A DNA stretch of 64,000 nt from Parasphingorhabdus flavimaris. Its GTDB lineage: Bacteria > Pseudomonadota > Alphaproteobacteria > Sphingomonadales > Sphingomonadaceae. A program made the translations under genes and the position numbers. The DNA lies in assembly GCF_013371215.1 (NCBI RefSeq), contig NZ_JABWMH010000003.1:558001-622000 (forward strand), written 5' to 3'. Shown piece by piece: positions 17,014 to 26,834 of this stretch (its first letter is position 1; every line of letters begins with the position of its first letter). Below the pieces are notes generated by a model, which saw only the letters and a list, made by a program, of their open reading frames with translations, did no database searches and had not been told where the DNA came from.

Positions 17014-18797
17014 CCACCGGCGGGTCTGACCGGCTTGATCTGGGCGATGGCCACCCGGAAGAGCCAGCGACCCATGACGAAAATGCTGCCGCCGGAGAAG
17101 GCCGCAGCCTGACTCTCCGCCACGACCGCGATCGCGGCCAGTCGCTCGCCGAACAGGCGACCATGCTCTATTACCGGATGACCTGGCGGATGCCGATGCA
17201 CCGGCTGCGCCTGTCCGGCAAACTGCCTTTGCGCCTGCTGGCCGTTCCGGTCGATCCGGTTGACGGTGACCGCGTCCAGGGCATGGCGGTCCGCGCCGGA
17301 TATTTCCTGTTTCGCGGTCTCAAGAAGAAACACGAGAAAATCGATTTCGCCGAGCTCAGGCTGCCACCGCAATTTGAAGATTATGTCCACCGTTTCCAGT
17401 GGCTGCGCGATCTCGACACCGCCGCGTCGCGCGATCAGGCGGTGCCGGTGGCGGAAAATCTGATGAACCAGTGGCTCGATGCCAACGGCGGAGTCATTCG
17501 TCAGCCGGCGTGGCGGCCTGACAATTGCGCCTGGCGCCTGTTGATCTGGGCCAGCCATGCGCCGCTGATCCTGTCTTCCAAAGACCTGATCTATCGCTCC
17601 AAGCTGCTCAACAATATCGCCCGCACCGCCCGTCATCTCGACCGCACGGCGGACAAGGCCCAAAGCAGCCTCGGCCGGCTGGTCGCCTGGAGCGGCGTTG
17701 TTGCCGCTTCCCTGCTGCTGCCCGAAGGCCGGGTGCGCCAGATTGTTGGCGAAGCGGGTCTGGAAAAGGCGATGGGCGAATTTTTCTTTGCCGACGGCGG
17801 CACCGTCTCGCGCTCGCCGCTCAACCAGATGGAAGCGGTGATCCTGCTGTCGATGCTCAAGCAGGTCTATATTGCGCGCAAGGAAGACCCGCCGGTATTC
17901 CTCCAGGAAGCCCTCAACAAGGCGGTTCCGCCGCTGACCGCGCTCACCCATTTTGACGGATCGCTGGGCAATTGGCAGGGCAGCGGAGCGACATCGGCGG
18001 AACAGGTTGCGCAGGTGGTCGAGGCCAGCGGCGTGCGCGCACGGCCGCTGCGGCAGGCGCGCGAATGGGGCTATCAGCGGGTGTCCTCCGGGCGTTCGGT
18101 GCTGATCCTCGACGCGGCACCGCCGCCGATCGCGCGCATGGCGGTGGCCGGCTGCGCCTCGACACTGGCCTTTGAATTTTCCCATGGCGATTGCCGGATC
18201 ATCAGCAATTGCGGCGGCGCAGGACTGGTCGGCGCGACGATCCCGGCCGCGCTGGCACGGGGCCTGCGGACCACCGCAGCCCACAGCACCTTGTGCATCG
18301 CCGATAGCAACAGCACCTCGATCCTCGCCGATGGCAAGCTCGGCCGCGGGGTCAGCGAAGTCGAGCTGTTCCGCCGCGATGTCGAAAACGCGACCCGGCT
18401 CGAGGCCAGCCACGACGGCTACGCCCGCCGCTTCGGTCTGATCCACAAACGGCTGCTGCTGTCGCGCTCGGACGGTCTCGAATTGCGCGGCGAGGACATG
18501 CTGATTCCCGACGGCAAGAAACGCCGGCGACGCAAGGACGATATCGCCTATGCGTTGCGCTTCCATCTCGGACCGGATATTGAAAGCGATCTTGTCTCCG
18601 AAGGCAAAGGCGTCTTGTTGCGCCTCAAAGACGGGAATTTGTGGCAATTCCGCTCGACGAGCGGCGAAATTCAACTGGAAGAAAGCCTCTGGGTAGACGG
18701 CATGGGCATTGGCCATGAAGTCCGGCAGATGGTGATCAGCGGTGCAGTGGGCAGGGGCGGTGGTGCCACCGGCTGGCTGCTCAAACATATGGGGTAG
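17010..18797 (+). CDS. Heparinase II/III family protein
   Basis: 595 residues. The N-terminal half is alpha-helical ([18 protein letters not shown] onward), as in the toroid domain of heparinase II/III lyases. The C-terminal half is beta-rich with [18 protein letters not shown] and [15 protein letters not shown], matching the family's sandwich domain. There is no signal peptide, so a cytoplasmic or non-classical role is possible. Sphingomonads keep this gene between rpe and purH, but its substrate is not established. Translationally coupled to rpe (ATGA overlap) and 2 bp ahead of purH. Confidence 0.9.
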   Translation: MTTGGSDRLDLGDGHPEEPATHDENAAAGEGRSLTLRHDRDRGQSLAEQATMLYYRMTWRMPMHRLRLSGKLPLRLLAVPVDPVDGDRVQGMAVRAGYFLFRGLKKKHEKIDFAELRLPPQFEDYVHRFQWLRDLDTAASRDQAVPVAENLMNQWLDANGGVIRQPAWRPDNCAWRLLIWASHAPLILSSKDLIYRSKLLNNIARTARHLDRTADKAQSSLGRLVAWSGVVAASLLLPEGRVRQIVGEAGLEKAMGEFFFADGGTVSRSPLNQMEAVILLSMLKQVYIARKEDPPVFLQEALNKAVPPLTALTHFDGSLGNWQGSGATSAEQVAQVVEASGVRARPLRQAREWGYQRVSSGRSVLILDAAPPPIARMAVAGCASTLAFEFSHGDCRIISNCGGAGLVGATIPAALARGLRTTAAHSTLCIADSNSTSILADGKLGRGVSEVELFRRDVENATRLEASHDGYARRFGLIHKRLLLSRSDGLELRGEDMLIPDGKKRRRRKDDIAYALRFHLGPDIESDLVSEGKGVLLRLKDGNLWQFRSTSGEIQLEESLWVDGMGIGHEVRQMVISGAVGRGGGATGWLLKHMG

Positions 18798-18799
18798 TA

Positions 18800-20392
18800 A
18801 TGACGGAAAATATCAAAATCAAACGCGCGCTTTTGTCGGTCTCGGACAAGAGCGGGCTCGCTGATCTCGGCAAGCAGCTGGCGGCGATGGGCGTGGCGCT
18901 GATCTCGACCGGCGGCACCGCCAAGACGTTGCGCGAAGCGGGCCTCGAGGTCGCCGATATTTCCGACGTCACCAATTTCCCCGAAATGATGGATGGCCGG
19001 GTCAAGACCCTCCACCCCAAGGTCCACGGCGGTCTGCTCGCCCGGCGCGACGACGCCGGCCATGTTGCCTCGATGGAAGAACATGATATCGCCGGGATCG
19101 ATCTGGTGATCGTCAATCTCTACCCCTTCGCCCAGACCGTCGCCAAGGGCGCAGAGCGGGACGAGATTATCGAGAATATCGACATCGGCGGCCCTTCTAT
19201 GGTCCGTAGCGCGGCGAAGAACCATGATTTCGTCACCATCGTCACCGATCCTTCCGACTATGACACCCTGCTCACCGAACTGCAGCAGAATGACGGCGGC
19301 ACCTCGCTGGCTTTCCGCAAGAACATGGCTGCCAAGGCCTTCGCCGCGACCGCCAGCTATGACAGCATGATCGCCCAGTGGTTCGGCTTTGCCGATCAGG
19401 GCAAGATGTTCCCCGATACGCTGCCGGTCACCATGAGCCGCCCGGTCGAGCTACGCTATGGCGAGAATCCGCACCAGAGCGCCGCGCTCTATCTGCCTGA
19501 CGGCCCGTCCGCGAGCGGTATCGCTCAGGCAGAACAGCTGCAGGGCAAGGCGCTAAGCTATAATAATTACAACGACGCCGATGCCGCGCTCGAACTGGTC
19601 AGCGAATTTCGCGACGGCCCGCCGACCGTGGTGATCGTCAAGCACGCCAATCCGTGCGGCGTTGCCAGCGCCGACAATATTCTCGACGCATATAAGGCCG
19701 CTCTGGCCTGCGACAGCGTCTCGGCCTTCGGCGGTATCATCGCGGTCAACCGCCCGCTCGACGGACCGGCGGCCGAAGCGATGACCGGCATCTTTACCGA
19801 AGTTGTCTGCGCGCCCGCCGCGAATGACGAGGCCAAGGCCATTTTTGCCAAGAAGAAGAATCTGCGCCTACTGCTGACCGGAGAGCTTCCCGATCCGGCC
19901 CGCACCGGCATGGGTTTCAAATCCATCGCAGGCGGATTTCTGCTCCAGTCCCGCGACAATGGACAGATTGCCCAGACAGACCTGAAATGCGTCACCAAAC
20001 GCCAGCCAAGCGAGCAGGAAATGAACGATTGCCTGTTCGCCTGGACGGTTGCCAAACATGTCAAATCCAACGCCATTGTCTATGCAAAGGGCGGCGCGAC
20101 GGCGGGCGTCGGTGCCGGCCAGATGAATCGTCTCGAATCGGCGCGGATTGCTGCGTGGAAAGCCAAGGATGCAGCTGAAAAAGCAGGTTGGAGCGAGGCT
20201 CGCACAAACGGTTCGGCGGTTGCGTCCGATGCCTTCTTCCCGTTTGCCGACGGTCTGTTGGCCGCGGTTGAAGCGGGCGCGACAGCGGTCATTCAGCCGG
20301 GCGGTTCGATCCGCGATGATGAGGTGATCGCGGCGGCGGACGAAGCAGGCCTGGCGATGCTGTTCACCGGAATGCGCCATTTCCGCCACTAG
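18800..20392 (+). CDS. purH: Bifunctional AICAR formyltransferase / IMP cyclohydrolase
   Basis: 530 residues. The N-terminal MGS-like IMP cyclohydrolase domain (about 1-150) shows [17 protein letters not shown] and [18 protein letters not shown]. The AICAR transformylase part carries the [14 protein letters not shown] and [10 protein letters not shown] motifs, and it ends [20 protein letters not shown]. Catalyses the last two steps of IMP synthesis in the cytoplasm. Last gene of the rsmB-rpe-heparinase-purH run and followed by a hairpin. Confidence 0.98.
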   Translation: MTENIKIKRALLSVSDKSGLADLGKQLAAMGVALISTGGTAKTLREAGLEVADISDVTNFPEMMDGRVKTLHPKVHGGLLARRDDAGHVASMEEHDIAGIDLVIVNLYPFAQTVAKGAERDEIIENIDIGGPSMVRSAAKNHDFVTIVTDPSDYDTLLTELQQNDGGTSLAFRKNMAAKAFAATASYDSMIAQWFGFADQGKMFPDTLPVTMSRPVELRYGENPHQSAALYLPDGPSASGIAQAEQLQGKALSYNNYNDADAALELVSEFRDGPPTVVIVKHANPCGVASADNILDAYKAALACDSVSAFGGIIAVNRPLDGPAAEAMTGIFTEVVCAPAANDEAKAIFAKKKNLRLLLTGELPDPARTGMGFKSIAGGFLLQSRDNGQIAQTDLKCVTKRQPSEQEMNDCLFAWTVAKHVKSNAIVYAKGGATAGVGAGQMNRLESARIAAWKAKDAAEKAGWSEARTNGSAVASDAFFPFADGLLAAVEAGATAVIQPGGSIRDDEVIAAADEAGLAMLFTGMRHFRH

Positions 20393-20410
20393 ATCCTCGC
20401 GACCATGAAT

Positions 20411-20443
20411 CCCGGTCCATATCCGAATGCGGGATGGACCGGG
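20411..20443. terminator. Hairpin between convergent purH and PilZ genes
   Basis: CCCGGTCCAT (20411-20420) pairs with ATGGACCGGG (20434-20443), with extra pairing inside the loop. It is placed between two convergent genes, 19 bp past the purH stop and 38 bp past the PilZ stop. TCTTC follows on the plus strand rather than a full T-run. Confidence 0.55.
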
Positions 20444-20480
20444 TCTTCAATGGATTAGCTGCGCCGCACGGACGGTTCGA

Positions 20481-20912
20481 TCATCCAACGATCTTGGAAA
20501 ACCGGTTGGTGACGCCGGGCCGTCTGGTCGAGCTTTGGGTCTTGAAACCGGTCCAGACATGGCCGTTACTGGTTGGTTGGACAAAATGACGCTGCTTGTT
20601 GTCATCGGTAAAATTGAACATTTCGACGTTTACAGGCTCCGAAAACAGCACCCCGAAATTCTGTCCTTCGGTCCAGCGGACTTCACCGACAATCCGTCCA
20701 TATCCTTTTTTTATGACCGTGATCAGCTCAAACGGCCGGAGAAAACCCTCGGTACGGCCACCCATGCCCTGTTCAGATAAATTGGTCACAATAGCCGAGA
20801 ATCCCGGTCCATTCTCTCGTTCGATCTCCACCCGGATCAGCTTGCGCGCTCGTGCCTCGCGTTCCGCGGCGGGAATTTGGTCGTGGAAATTGTCTGCGTT
20901 GCAACTAGTCAT
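20481..20912 (-). CDS. PilZ domain protein
   Basis: 143 residues. The start of the domain has RARKLIRVEIERENGPGFSAIVTNLSEQGM, carrying the D/N-x-S-x-x-G part of the c-di-GMP switch; the first Arg motif is present as EARARKLIRVEI. A second conserved segment is GEVRWTEGQNFGVLF. PilZ proteins bind c-di-GMP and change motility, polysaccharide output or virulence. The only diguanylate cyclase in the window is 11 kb away. No operon partner. Confidence 0.82.
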   Translation of the reverse strand: MTSCNADNFHDQIPAAEREARARKLIRVEIERENGPGFSAIVTNLSEQGMGGRTEGFLRPFELITVIKKGYGRIVGEVRWTEGQNFGVLFSEPVNVEMFNFTDDNKQRHFVQPTSNGHVWTGFKTQSSTRRPGVTNRFSKIVG

Positions 20913-21019
20913 GGTTTATATAACGGTAAAATCGGGTAACATTAAGCAATCAGGCCGGTCTCGGATTATTTTCTTACAGGCAGATATTGTTCTGCGATCA
21001 TGGCCCGGAAAGCAGCCGT

Positions 21020-21787
21020 TTATCGCGGCGTCGGCCAGGCGAAGGGCAGGCGGGTTTCGCCTGTCGCCAATCCCGAAGCCGCGAACCGGCGTTCGGTGAA
21101 CATCCCTTTGCCGCGGCGATCAACCGTCACCACCGTGCTGCACCGGGTCCCGTAGGTCGGGTTGCGGATAAAAATGGCCGAATGCTCGGGCTGCAGGCCG
21201 GTGGGCGAGGATTGACCGGAAAGGCCAGCGGGTTCGTGGGTGGTCTGGTCTAGCAGATGGTCGAACAGCTCTTCCGGATCGCTCGATCCTTTTGCCATCC
21301 ACTGTTCGAGAGCTCCGTTGAGCCGGGGCGACTTTGCCCAGGGTTGCCGGACCATGCCGTTGGACAGGCCGTGCACCCCGTGACCGAGCAGCTCTGTCTC
21401 GCTGTCGGGCCGGTTGCTGTGCACCCGCGCCTCGCCTTCTGCGACGGTTATCAGGTTGAACGGATTGAAATCCGAATAATCGGCAGCGCCGATATCGGCA
21501 TATTGCCCGTCTCCTAAGAGAAAATCTTTCAGCAGATCGCCCCGCGATGCGCGCTCCGCCACCGGCGGGCCATGGCCGTATAAATTGGTGACGACCGCAA
21601 AGCGGCCCTGTTCGGATATGCCCAGCCAGGTTCCGCCGGCCAATATATCCCTGCCCGCAAGCAAATGCTCCGCGCCTTCCCAGCGATGTGCAGCGTCTGC
21701 CGGTCGCGCGTGCAATTCATCGCGATTGCCGATGGCAACCAGCTGCCATTCGGGATGGGCTTTCCAGGCAAATGCAACGATACACAC
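21020..21787 (-). CDS. NRDE (TANGO2-like) family protein
   Basis: 255 residues from a GTG at 21785-21787, giving M-C-I-V-A-F at the N-terminus; the Cys at position 2 would be exposed after Met removal, as in Ntn-hydrolase-like proteins. The family name motif NRDE is at about residues 19-22 (LVAIGNRDELHARPA). GGTWLGISEQGRFAVVTNLY and NPTYGTRCSTVV are also typical. A longer frame runs upstream but adds a non-conserved hydrophobic leader. Bacterial roles are poorly known; TANGO2 relatives are linked to haem handling. Confidence 0.85.
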   Translation of the reverse strand: MCIVAFAWKAHPEWQLVAIGNRDELHARPADAAHRWEGAEHLLAGRDILAGGTWLGISEQGRFAVVTNLYGHGPPVAERASRGDLLKDFLLGDGQYADIGAADYSDFNPFNLITVAEGEARVHSNRPDSETELLGHGVHGLSNGMVRQPWAKSPRLNGALEQWMAKGSSDPEELFDHLLDQTTHEPAGLSGQSSPTGLQPEHSAIFIRNPTYGTRCSTVVTVDRRGKGMFTERRFAASGLATGETRLPFAWPTPR

Positions 21788-21968
21788 GGTCGCGATGATA
21801 GCCGGATATATCGAACTTGCGACCAAAATCTCGGCCACAAGGCGCAATAATCCGGCATAGTTGCTTAAACATTGCCCGGCTGCTCTAATGTCTGTACGAC
21901 TTGCAACGCCTTTCGGGCACCAACCGGTGTATTGATTACATCGTTCAATCAGGGAAATATAAACTCGT

Positions 21969-22316
21969 ATGCCGCCATTTTCAGAACCGACCTTTCAAGA
22001 ACGCACGCAAATGGCCGCCAAAGCCAAGCAGGCCGCACTCAAGCAGTTGAAGGCGCAGCCGACCGTCAGCGATGAAGTGCTTGCCGAACGCAAGGCTGCA
22101 CGCATTGCCCGCGAAGAGAAAAAGGCGAAAGCGCGCGAAGAGAAGCGCGCGGCATTCGAACTGGTAAAGGCGGAACGCAAGGCTGCGAAAGAGCAGGCTG
22201 CTGTTGAAAAGGCTGCCGCAGAAGAAGCAGCGGCTCCACCCCCGCCGCTCACCGAAGCCGAGAAAAAGGCCGCCCGCGACCTGCGCTATGCCAACCGGAA
22301 AAAGCGCCGGAAATAA
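21969..22316 (+). CDS. DUF6481 family lysine-rich protein
   Basis: 115 residues, very rich in Ala, Lys, Glu and Arg. It starts PPFSEPTFQERTQMAAKAKQ and carries a long charged helix (EKKAKAREEKRAAFELVKAE) that should form a coiled coil, then a short proline stretch and a basic tail KKRRK. This is the DUF6481 pattern common in sphingomonads and other alphaproteobacteria, sometimes beside cold-shock genes. The basic tail suggests nucleic-acid contact; function unknown. Confidence 0.78.
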   Translation: MPPFSEPTFQERTQMAAKAKQAALKQLKAQPTVSDEVLAERKAARIAREEKKAKAREEKRAAFELVKAERKAAKEQAAVEKAAAEEAAAPPPPLTEAEKKAARDLRYANRKKRRK

Positions 22317-22353
22317 AGTCCGGCCTTCGCGCCGCGTCTGTCCGCAGGGTTAA

Positions 22354-22644
22354 ATGGCAAAGAAGAAACTGTTTGTGGCTGCCGGAGATATTCTCTCGCT
22401 CGCCAGGAACGGCGAGCTGACCGTCAGGGTGACGCCCAATGCGGGTGACAACAGCATCAGCATGCCGAAAGACGATGACGCCGCGTGTGTCCTGTCGGTC
22501 CGCGTCACGGCGACGCCGGAGAATGGCAAGGCCAATGCGGCGGTTCTGAAGCTGCTGGCCAAGGCGCTCGGGCTGCCCAGGACATCCCTGGTGATTGTCC
22601 GCGGCAGCAATAGCCGCACCAAGACCATTGCCATTCCGCAATGA
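22354..22644 (+). CDS. DUF167 (YggU) family protein
   Basis: 96 residues with the DUF167 core: LTVRVTPNAGDNSI, then VRVTATPENGKANAAVLKLLAKALG and SLVIVRGSNSRTKTI. The motif P-E-N-G-K-A-N is the most conserved part of the family. Small alpha/beta proteins of unknown role. The gene is 37 bp after the DUF6481 gene on the same strand, likely one transcript. Confidence 0.92.
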   Translation: MAKKKLFVAAGDILSLARNGELTVRVTPNAGDNSISMPKDDDAACVLSVRVTATPENGKANAAVLKLLAKALGLPRTSLVIVRGSNSRTKTIAIPQ

Positions 22645-22706
22645 TGTCTGGATTTCCGCTTTACCGCTAAATTCTTGGTCAGGCCAATCAGGCGCGACCG
22701 GAACGA

Positions 22707-23114
22707 TTATTCCGGTGTCGCGGCCTGTGCATTTTGTCCGTCACCTTCCGGTGCGGCGATGATGTCGCGCGTTACGCTGCCCTTGTCGACGGTGAATGTT
22801 TCCGGATCACCCACCGAGGAGCGAATGCCTGCTTCGGAGCTGCCAGCCTGGCCGACAATCGCCGATTCGGTGACGCTGCGTGCTTGCGGTCCGCCGAACA
22901 GGGCTTCCAGAGTCTGCTGCTGCAAACCACCGGTCTGCGGACGAGGCTGACCGGGCTGAGGCGGGGTCAGCGTGAAATCGGGCGGGATGACCAGCGGAGG
23001 CTGGCGCGAAACCGCGAATTCATCGGGCCGTTCGCGGTCGAACAGGCCGCTGGAACCACAAGCCGTCAGGCTGGCCAGCGAAACAAGGCTGATGGCGACG
23101 GTCGATTTACGCAT
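22707..23114 (-). CDS. DUF3035 domain lipoprotein
   Basis: 135 residues from the inner Met at 23112-23114. The signal ends in a lipobox (SLASLTACGSSG). After it, RERPDEFAVSRQPPLVIPPD is the DUF3035 signature, followed by a Pro/Gln-rich stretch. The family is restricted largely to alphaproteobacteria and sits next to lspA-ileS, as here. Envelope lipoprotein of unknown role. Last gene of the minus-strand run beginning at purE. Confidence 0.9.
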   Translation of the reverse strand: MRKSTVAISLVSLASLTACGSSGLFDRERPDEFAVSRQPPLVIPPDFTLTPPQPGQPRPQTGGLQQQTLEALFGGPQARSVTESAIVGQAGSSEAGIRSSVGDPETFTVDKGSVTRDIIAAPEGDGQNAQAATPE

Positions 23115-23169
23115 GTTATTGTCCCTCAAAAATCTCTTACGGAGCCTGATAGCGCGCTCCTGTCACAGG

Positions 23170-23697
23170 TCAACTTTCGTCAAGCTGAACATGGTCTTTT
23201 GTCTCGTCCGTCTTTTCGCGGATTAACAGCGCCCGCGCAAGCAGGATTACCACGCCGATGCTGATCGATGCGTCGGCGAGGTTGAATATCAGGAACGGAC
23301 GGAATTCACCGATGTGCAGATCGGCAAAGTCGGCGACATAGCCGAGCCGCGCGCGGTCGACGATATTGCCCATTGCCCCTCCCAGCACCATGCCGAGCGC
23401 GATAATGTCCCACTTGGCCTTTTCCTTGTTCATCCAGACCCACACCGCGATCCCGATCAGTCCGGTCAGCGTGACCAGAGCCCAGCGCTGAAAATCGGTC
23501 GAGGCGGTGAGAAAACCCATCGAAACCCCGTAATTTTCCGCCCAGGTCAGGTTGAAGAACGGGATCAGCTCGATCTGGCCCTTGGTCGGCAGCTGGAGCA
23601 GCTGCATCACGACAAATTTGCTCGCCTGATCGATGAAGAAGATCATGAAGGCGATGATCAGGCCGGTGCGGCGGTATTTCTTGATGGGGTCGGTCAT
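23170..23697 (-). CDS. lspA: Prolipoprotein signal peptidase
   Basis: 175 residues from ATG 23697 (MTDPIKKYRRTG). Four membrane helices. The two catalytic aspartates are visible in GGAMGNIVDRARLGYVADFA and FNLADASISIGV. Cleaves diacylglyceryl-prolipoproteins at the +1 Cys in the inner membrane. It lies downstream of ileS as in many bacteria, but a palindromic repeat separates the two here. An upstream in-frame Met would add 23 residues, including repeat-derived sequence, so it is unlikely to be the true start. Confidence 0.95.
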   Translation of the reverse strand: MTDPIKKYRRTGLIIAFMIFFIDQASKFVVMQLLQLPTKGQIELIPFFNLTWAENYGVSMGFLTASTDFQRWALVTLTGLIGIAVWVWMNKEKAKWDIIALGMVLGGAMGNIVDRARLGYVADFADLHIGEFRPFLIFNLADASISIGVVILLARALLIREKTDETKDHVQLDES

Positions 23698-23761
23698 ATC
23701 AAATTCCGTTCCAAACAGCGCCACGGCGAGACAAAAAGTCGTCATTGTGAGGCAAGGCGTC

Positions 23762-23839
23762 GTCATCCTGAACTCGTTTCAGGACCCCGGCGGGCTTGGT
23801 GCTCTGTTGAGAGAGATCCTGAAACAAGTTCAGGATGAC
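23762..23839. repeat. REP-like palindromic repeat between ileS and lspA
   Basis: GTCATCCTGAACTCGTTTCA (from 23762) is complementary, with a few mismatches, to TGAAACAAGTTCAGGATGAC ending at 23839. The arms enclose about 35 bp. The arms are a very common dispersed repeat in sphingomonads and other proteobacteria. A separate small hairpin, AATGAGTG-CCTGT-CACTCATT (23841-23861), abuts it and overlaps the ileS stop codon. The element sits inside what is normally a tight ileS-lspA unit. Confidence 0.8.
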
Positions 23840-23859
23840 GAATGAGTGCCTGTCACTCA

Positions 23860-26757
23860 TTACGCCAAAACCTCCGCACAACGCCCGCAAAGCGCGCCGT
23901 CTTCTTCCACTTCCGGCAGCAACCGCCAGCAGCGGCCGCATTTGTGATTGTCGGTTTTGGTGACGGCAATCGCATCGCCATCACTGACGTCCGCGACAAT
24001 CGCGAGCTCGGCGAATTCTTCGGTGCTGATCGGCAGGTCGGTCATCGGATAGACGACTTCGGCTTCCAGACTGGAACGAATGGTTTTTTCCCGCCGCAGC
24101 GGTTCAATCGCCTCGGTCACCTTCTCGCGGGCATCGCGGATGGTCTGCCATTTGCCCGCCAGATCGTCATCCAGCCACCCGGCATCAACCTCGGGCCATA
24201 TCTTCAAATGGATCGAGTTATTCTCATCCGGGAACCGGCTCTGCCAGATTTCCTCGGCGGTAAACACCAGTACCGGTGCAATATAGCGGGTCAGCGCGTG
24301 GAACAATATGTCCATCACCGTCCGATAGGCCATGCGCTTCGGATCATCCTGCGCGTCGCAATAGAGGCAATCCTTGCGGATATCGAAGAAGAAGGCGCTG
24401 AGATCTTCCTGCGCAAAGGCGTTCAGCGTCCGCATATAGGGACCGAAGGCAAAATCATTCACATGTTGCTTCAGCTCGGCGTCGACCTCGGCCAGCCGGT
24501 GCAGGATATAGCGTTCCAGCTCCGGCATGTCTGCCACCGCGACCCGCTCGGCATCGGTGAAATCACCCAAGCCGCCCAGCATATAGCGGAAGGTGTTTCG
24601 CAGCTTCCGGTAACTGTCCGAAACCCCTTTCAGGATTTCATCACCGATCCGGTGATCCTCGGTAAAATCGACGCTCGCCGCCCACAGCCGCAATATGTCC
24701 GCGCCCTGCACGTCGATGATCTTCTTCGGATCAAGCGTGTTGCCGAGCGACTTCGACATTTTCTTGCCGCTCTTGTCGAGCGTCATCCCGTGGGTGAGCA
24801 CCGCCTTGTAGGGCGCCCGCCCCCGCGTGCCGCAGGACTCCAGCAGGCTCGACTGGAACCAGCCGCGATGCTGGTCGCTGCCTTCCAGATAGAGATCCGC
24901 CGGCGACTGCTGGTCCGGCCATTTGCCGCTTTCCAGCACGAAGGCATGGGTGCAGCCGCTGTCGAACCAGACGTCGAGAATATCGGTGATCACCTCATAA
25001 TCGTCGAGCGCATGGTCGTTGCCGAGAAAATCCTGATGATCGGCATTGAACCAGGCATCGGCTCCGCCAGCCTTGAACGCTTCGATAATCCGCGCATTGA
25101 CCGCCGGATCGTTGAGATATTCGCCACTCTTGCGATTCACATAAAGCGCAATCGGCACGCCCCAGGCCCGCTGGCGCGACAGCACCCAGTCGGGGCGGCC
25201 TTCCACCATCGATTCGAGCCGGCGACTCCCGCGTTCCGGCACAAAGCGCACCTTGTTGCGGATTTCGTCCAGCGCAACATCGCGGAGGGTGGCCCCTCCA
25301 CCATGCTGCGCATGGTCCCCCTCCCCGTCGCTGCGCGCCAGGGAGGATGCTTCCCCTTTTCCTCCCTGCGCCAAAGGCGTGGGGAGGGGGACCGCCGAAG
25401 GCGGTGGAGGGGCCGTGAGCGGCGCATCCATCGGCACAAACCATTGCGGCGTGCAGCGATAGATGATCTTCGCCTTCGACCGCCAGCTGTGCGGATAGCT
25501 ATGGGTAAAATCGGCGCTCGCCGAAAGCAGCGCCCCCGCCTCGCGCAGGTCCGAACAGATCGGGCCTTGCGGGCCGTTGAAATTCTTGTTGATCACCCCG
25601 CCGGCGCGCTCGTCGCCGCGCGGCAGCCATTCCCAGTCTTCGCGATAGACGCCATCGGCATCGACCGCGAACACCGGATTAATGCCATTGGCCTTGCACA
25701 GGTCAAAATCATCCTCGCCATGATCGGGCGACATATGGACGAGGCCAGTGCCCGCATCGGTGGTGACAAAATGCGAACCGTCGAGGAACGGGCGCGGCTT
25801 GGTGTAGAATTCGCTGTCGGGAAACTTGTCGGCCATTGGGTGTTTGGCGGTGGCATCCTGCAAAACGGAGCCTTTAAATGCGCGGATAGTATCCTGCCCG
25901 GCAAAAGCGGCAATCACTTTAGCTCGTTCAACTGACAGAACGTATCGGCGTCCATCTGCATGTTCAAATATTCCGTATTCAACATCCGCCCCATAAGCGA
26001 GCGCCTGATTGACCGGAATAGTCCACGGCGTGGTCGTCCAGATCACCGCATGGGCGCCAACCAACTCCGGCGCATTCGGCGCGTCGACAATCTCGAACGC
26101 CACATCAATCTGGGTCGAGACAATATCCTCATATTCCACCTCGGCCTCGGCCAGAGCGGTCTTCTCGACCGGCGACCACATCACCGGCTTGGCACCGCGA
26201 TAGAGCCGGCCCGCCTCGGCGAATTTCAGCAGCTCGGCAACAATCGCTGCCTCGGCGTCATAGTCCATCGTCAGATAGGGCTTGTCCCACTGGCCCATCA
26301 CGCCAAGGCGCTTGAATTCCTCGCGTTGCACATTGACCCACTGGTCGGCATAGGTCCGGCATTCAGCGCGGAATTCGCTGGCCGGAACCTCGTCTTTGTT
26401 GCGCTTCTTCTTGCGATATTGTTCCTCGATCTTCCATTCGATCGGCAGGCCATGACAATCCCAGCCGGGCACATAGGGCGCGTCCTTGCCGAGCAGAGAC
26501 TGCGAGCGCACCACCAGATCCTTCAGCGTCTTGTTGAGGCTGTGGCCGATATGGATATTGCCATTGGCATAAGGCGGGCCGTCATGCAGAATGAATTTCT
26601 CGCGACCGGCGCGGGCTTCGCGCAGCTTTTCATAGAGACCGATCTTCTGCCAGCGCTCCAATATCGCCGGTTCCTTTTGGGCAAGGCCGGCTTTCATCGG
26701 GAAATCGGTTTTCGGCAGGAAAACCGTGTCTTTATAATCTGCTTTGGGATCGGTCAT
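23860..26757 (-). CDS. ileS: Isoleucyl-tRNA synthetase carrying an in-frame insertion
   Basis: 965 residues from ATG 26757. Class I motifs are intact: HIGH at about 69-72 within NGNIHIGHSLNK, the KMSKS loop at about 664-668, and C-terminal zinc cysteines in CGRCWRLLPEVEEDGALCGRC. The editing CP1 domain lies between. Charges tRNA-Ile and proofreads valine. Odd feature: residues about 448-490, between WFVPMDAPL and LRDVALDEI, are a Pro/Gly/Ala-rich stretch encoded by a palindromic repeat; without it the length would be about 923. The gene is probably functional because the insertion keeps the frame and every motif survives. Upstream is ribF, downstream lspA. Confidence 0.97.
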   Translation of the reverse strand: MTDPKADYKDTVFLPKTDFPMKAGLAQKEPAILERWQKIGLYEKLREARAGREKFILHDGPPYANGNIHIGHSLNKTLKDLVVRSQSLLGKDAPYVPGWDCHGLPIEWKIEEQYRKKKRNKDEVPASEFRAECRTYADQWVNVQREEFKRLGVMGQWDKPYLTMDYDAEAAIVAELLKFAEAGRLYRGAKPVMWSPVEKTALAEAEVEYEDIVSTQIDVAFEIVDAPNAPELVGAHAVIWTTTPWTIPVNQALAYGADVEYGIFEHADGRRYVLSVERAKVIAAFAGQDTIRAFKGSVLQDATAKHPMADKFPDSEFYTKPRPFLDGSHFVTTDAGTGLVHMSPDHGEDDFDLCKANGINPVFAVDADGVYREDWEWLPRGDERAGGVINKNFNGPQGPICSDLREAGALLSASADFTHSYPHSWRSKAKIIYRCTPQWFVPMDAPLTAPPPPSAVPLPTPLAQGGKGEASSLARSDGEGDHAQHGGGATLRDVALDEIRNKVRFVPERGSRRLESMVEGRPDWVLSRQRAWGVPIALYVNRKSGEYLNDPAVNARIIEAFKAGGADAWFNADHQDFLGNDHALDDYEVITDILDVWFDSGCTHAFVLESGKWPDQQSPADLYLEGSDQHRGWFQSSLLESCGTRGRAPYKAVLTHGMTLDKSGKKMSKSLGNTLDPKKIIDVQGADILRLWAASVDFTEDHRIGDEILKGVSDSYRKLRNTFRYMLGGLGDFTDAERVAVADMPELERYILHRLAEVDAELKQHVNDFAFGPYMRTLNAFAQEDLSAFFFDIRKDCLYCDAQDDPKRMAYRTVMDILFHALTRYIAPVLVFTAEEIWQSRFPDENNSIHLKIWPEVDAGWLDDDLAGKWQTIRDAREKVTEAIEPLRREKTIRSSLEAEVVYPMTDLPISTEEFAELAIVADVSDGDAIAVTKTDNHKCGRCWRLLPEVEEDGALCGRCAEVLA
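25291..25414. repeat. Palindromic element inserted in frame within ileS
   Basis: A 124-bp inverted repeat. GGCCCCTCCACC (25291-25302) matches GGTGGAGGGGCC (25403-25414), and GGTCCCCCTCCCC (25314-25326) matches GGGGAGGGGGACC (25381-25393). Each arm has its own small hairpin (ACCATG-CTGCG-CATGGT and ACCGCC-GAA-GGCGGT) and a further stem lies at the centre. The result is a cruciform or cloverleaf-like fold. It encodes a low-complexity peptide (for example VPLPTPLAQGGKGEASSLA) with no stop codon in the ileS frame. Confidence 0.85.
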
Positions 26758-26834
26758 GATCGCGGGGATTAGGGGAGGCGGGGCTTGGGTGCAAGCGGGA
26801 TTTGTGCCACGCGAGAGCCACGCGATTTGCTCGT

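Noticed and set aside
23842-25935. 697-codon plus-strand open frame
   Set aside because: Antisense shadow of ileS, starting inside a repeat.
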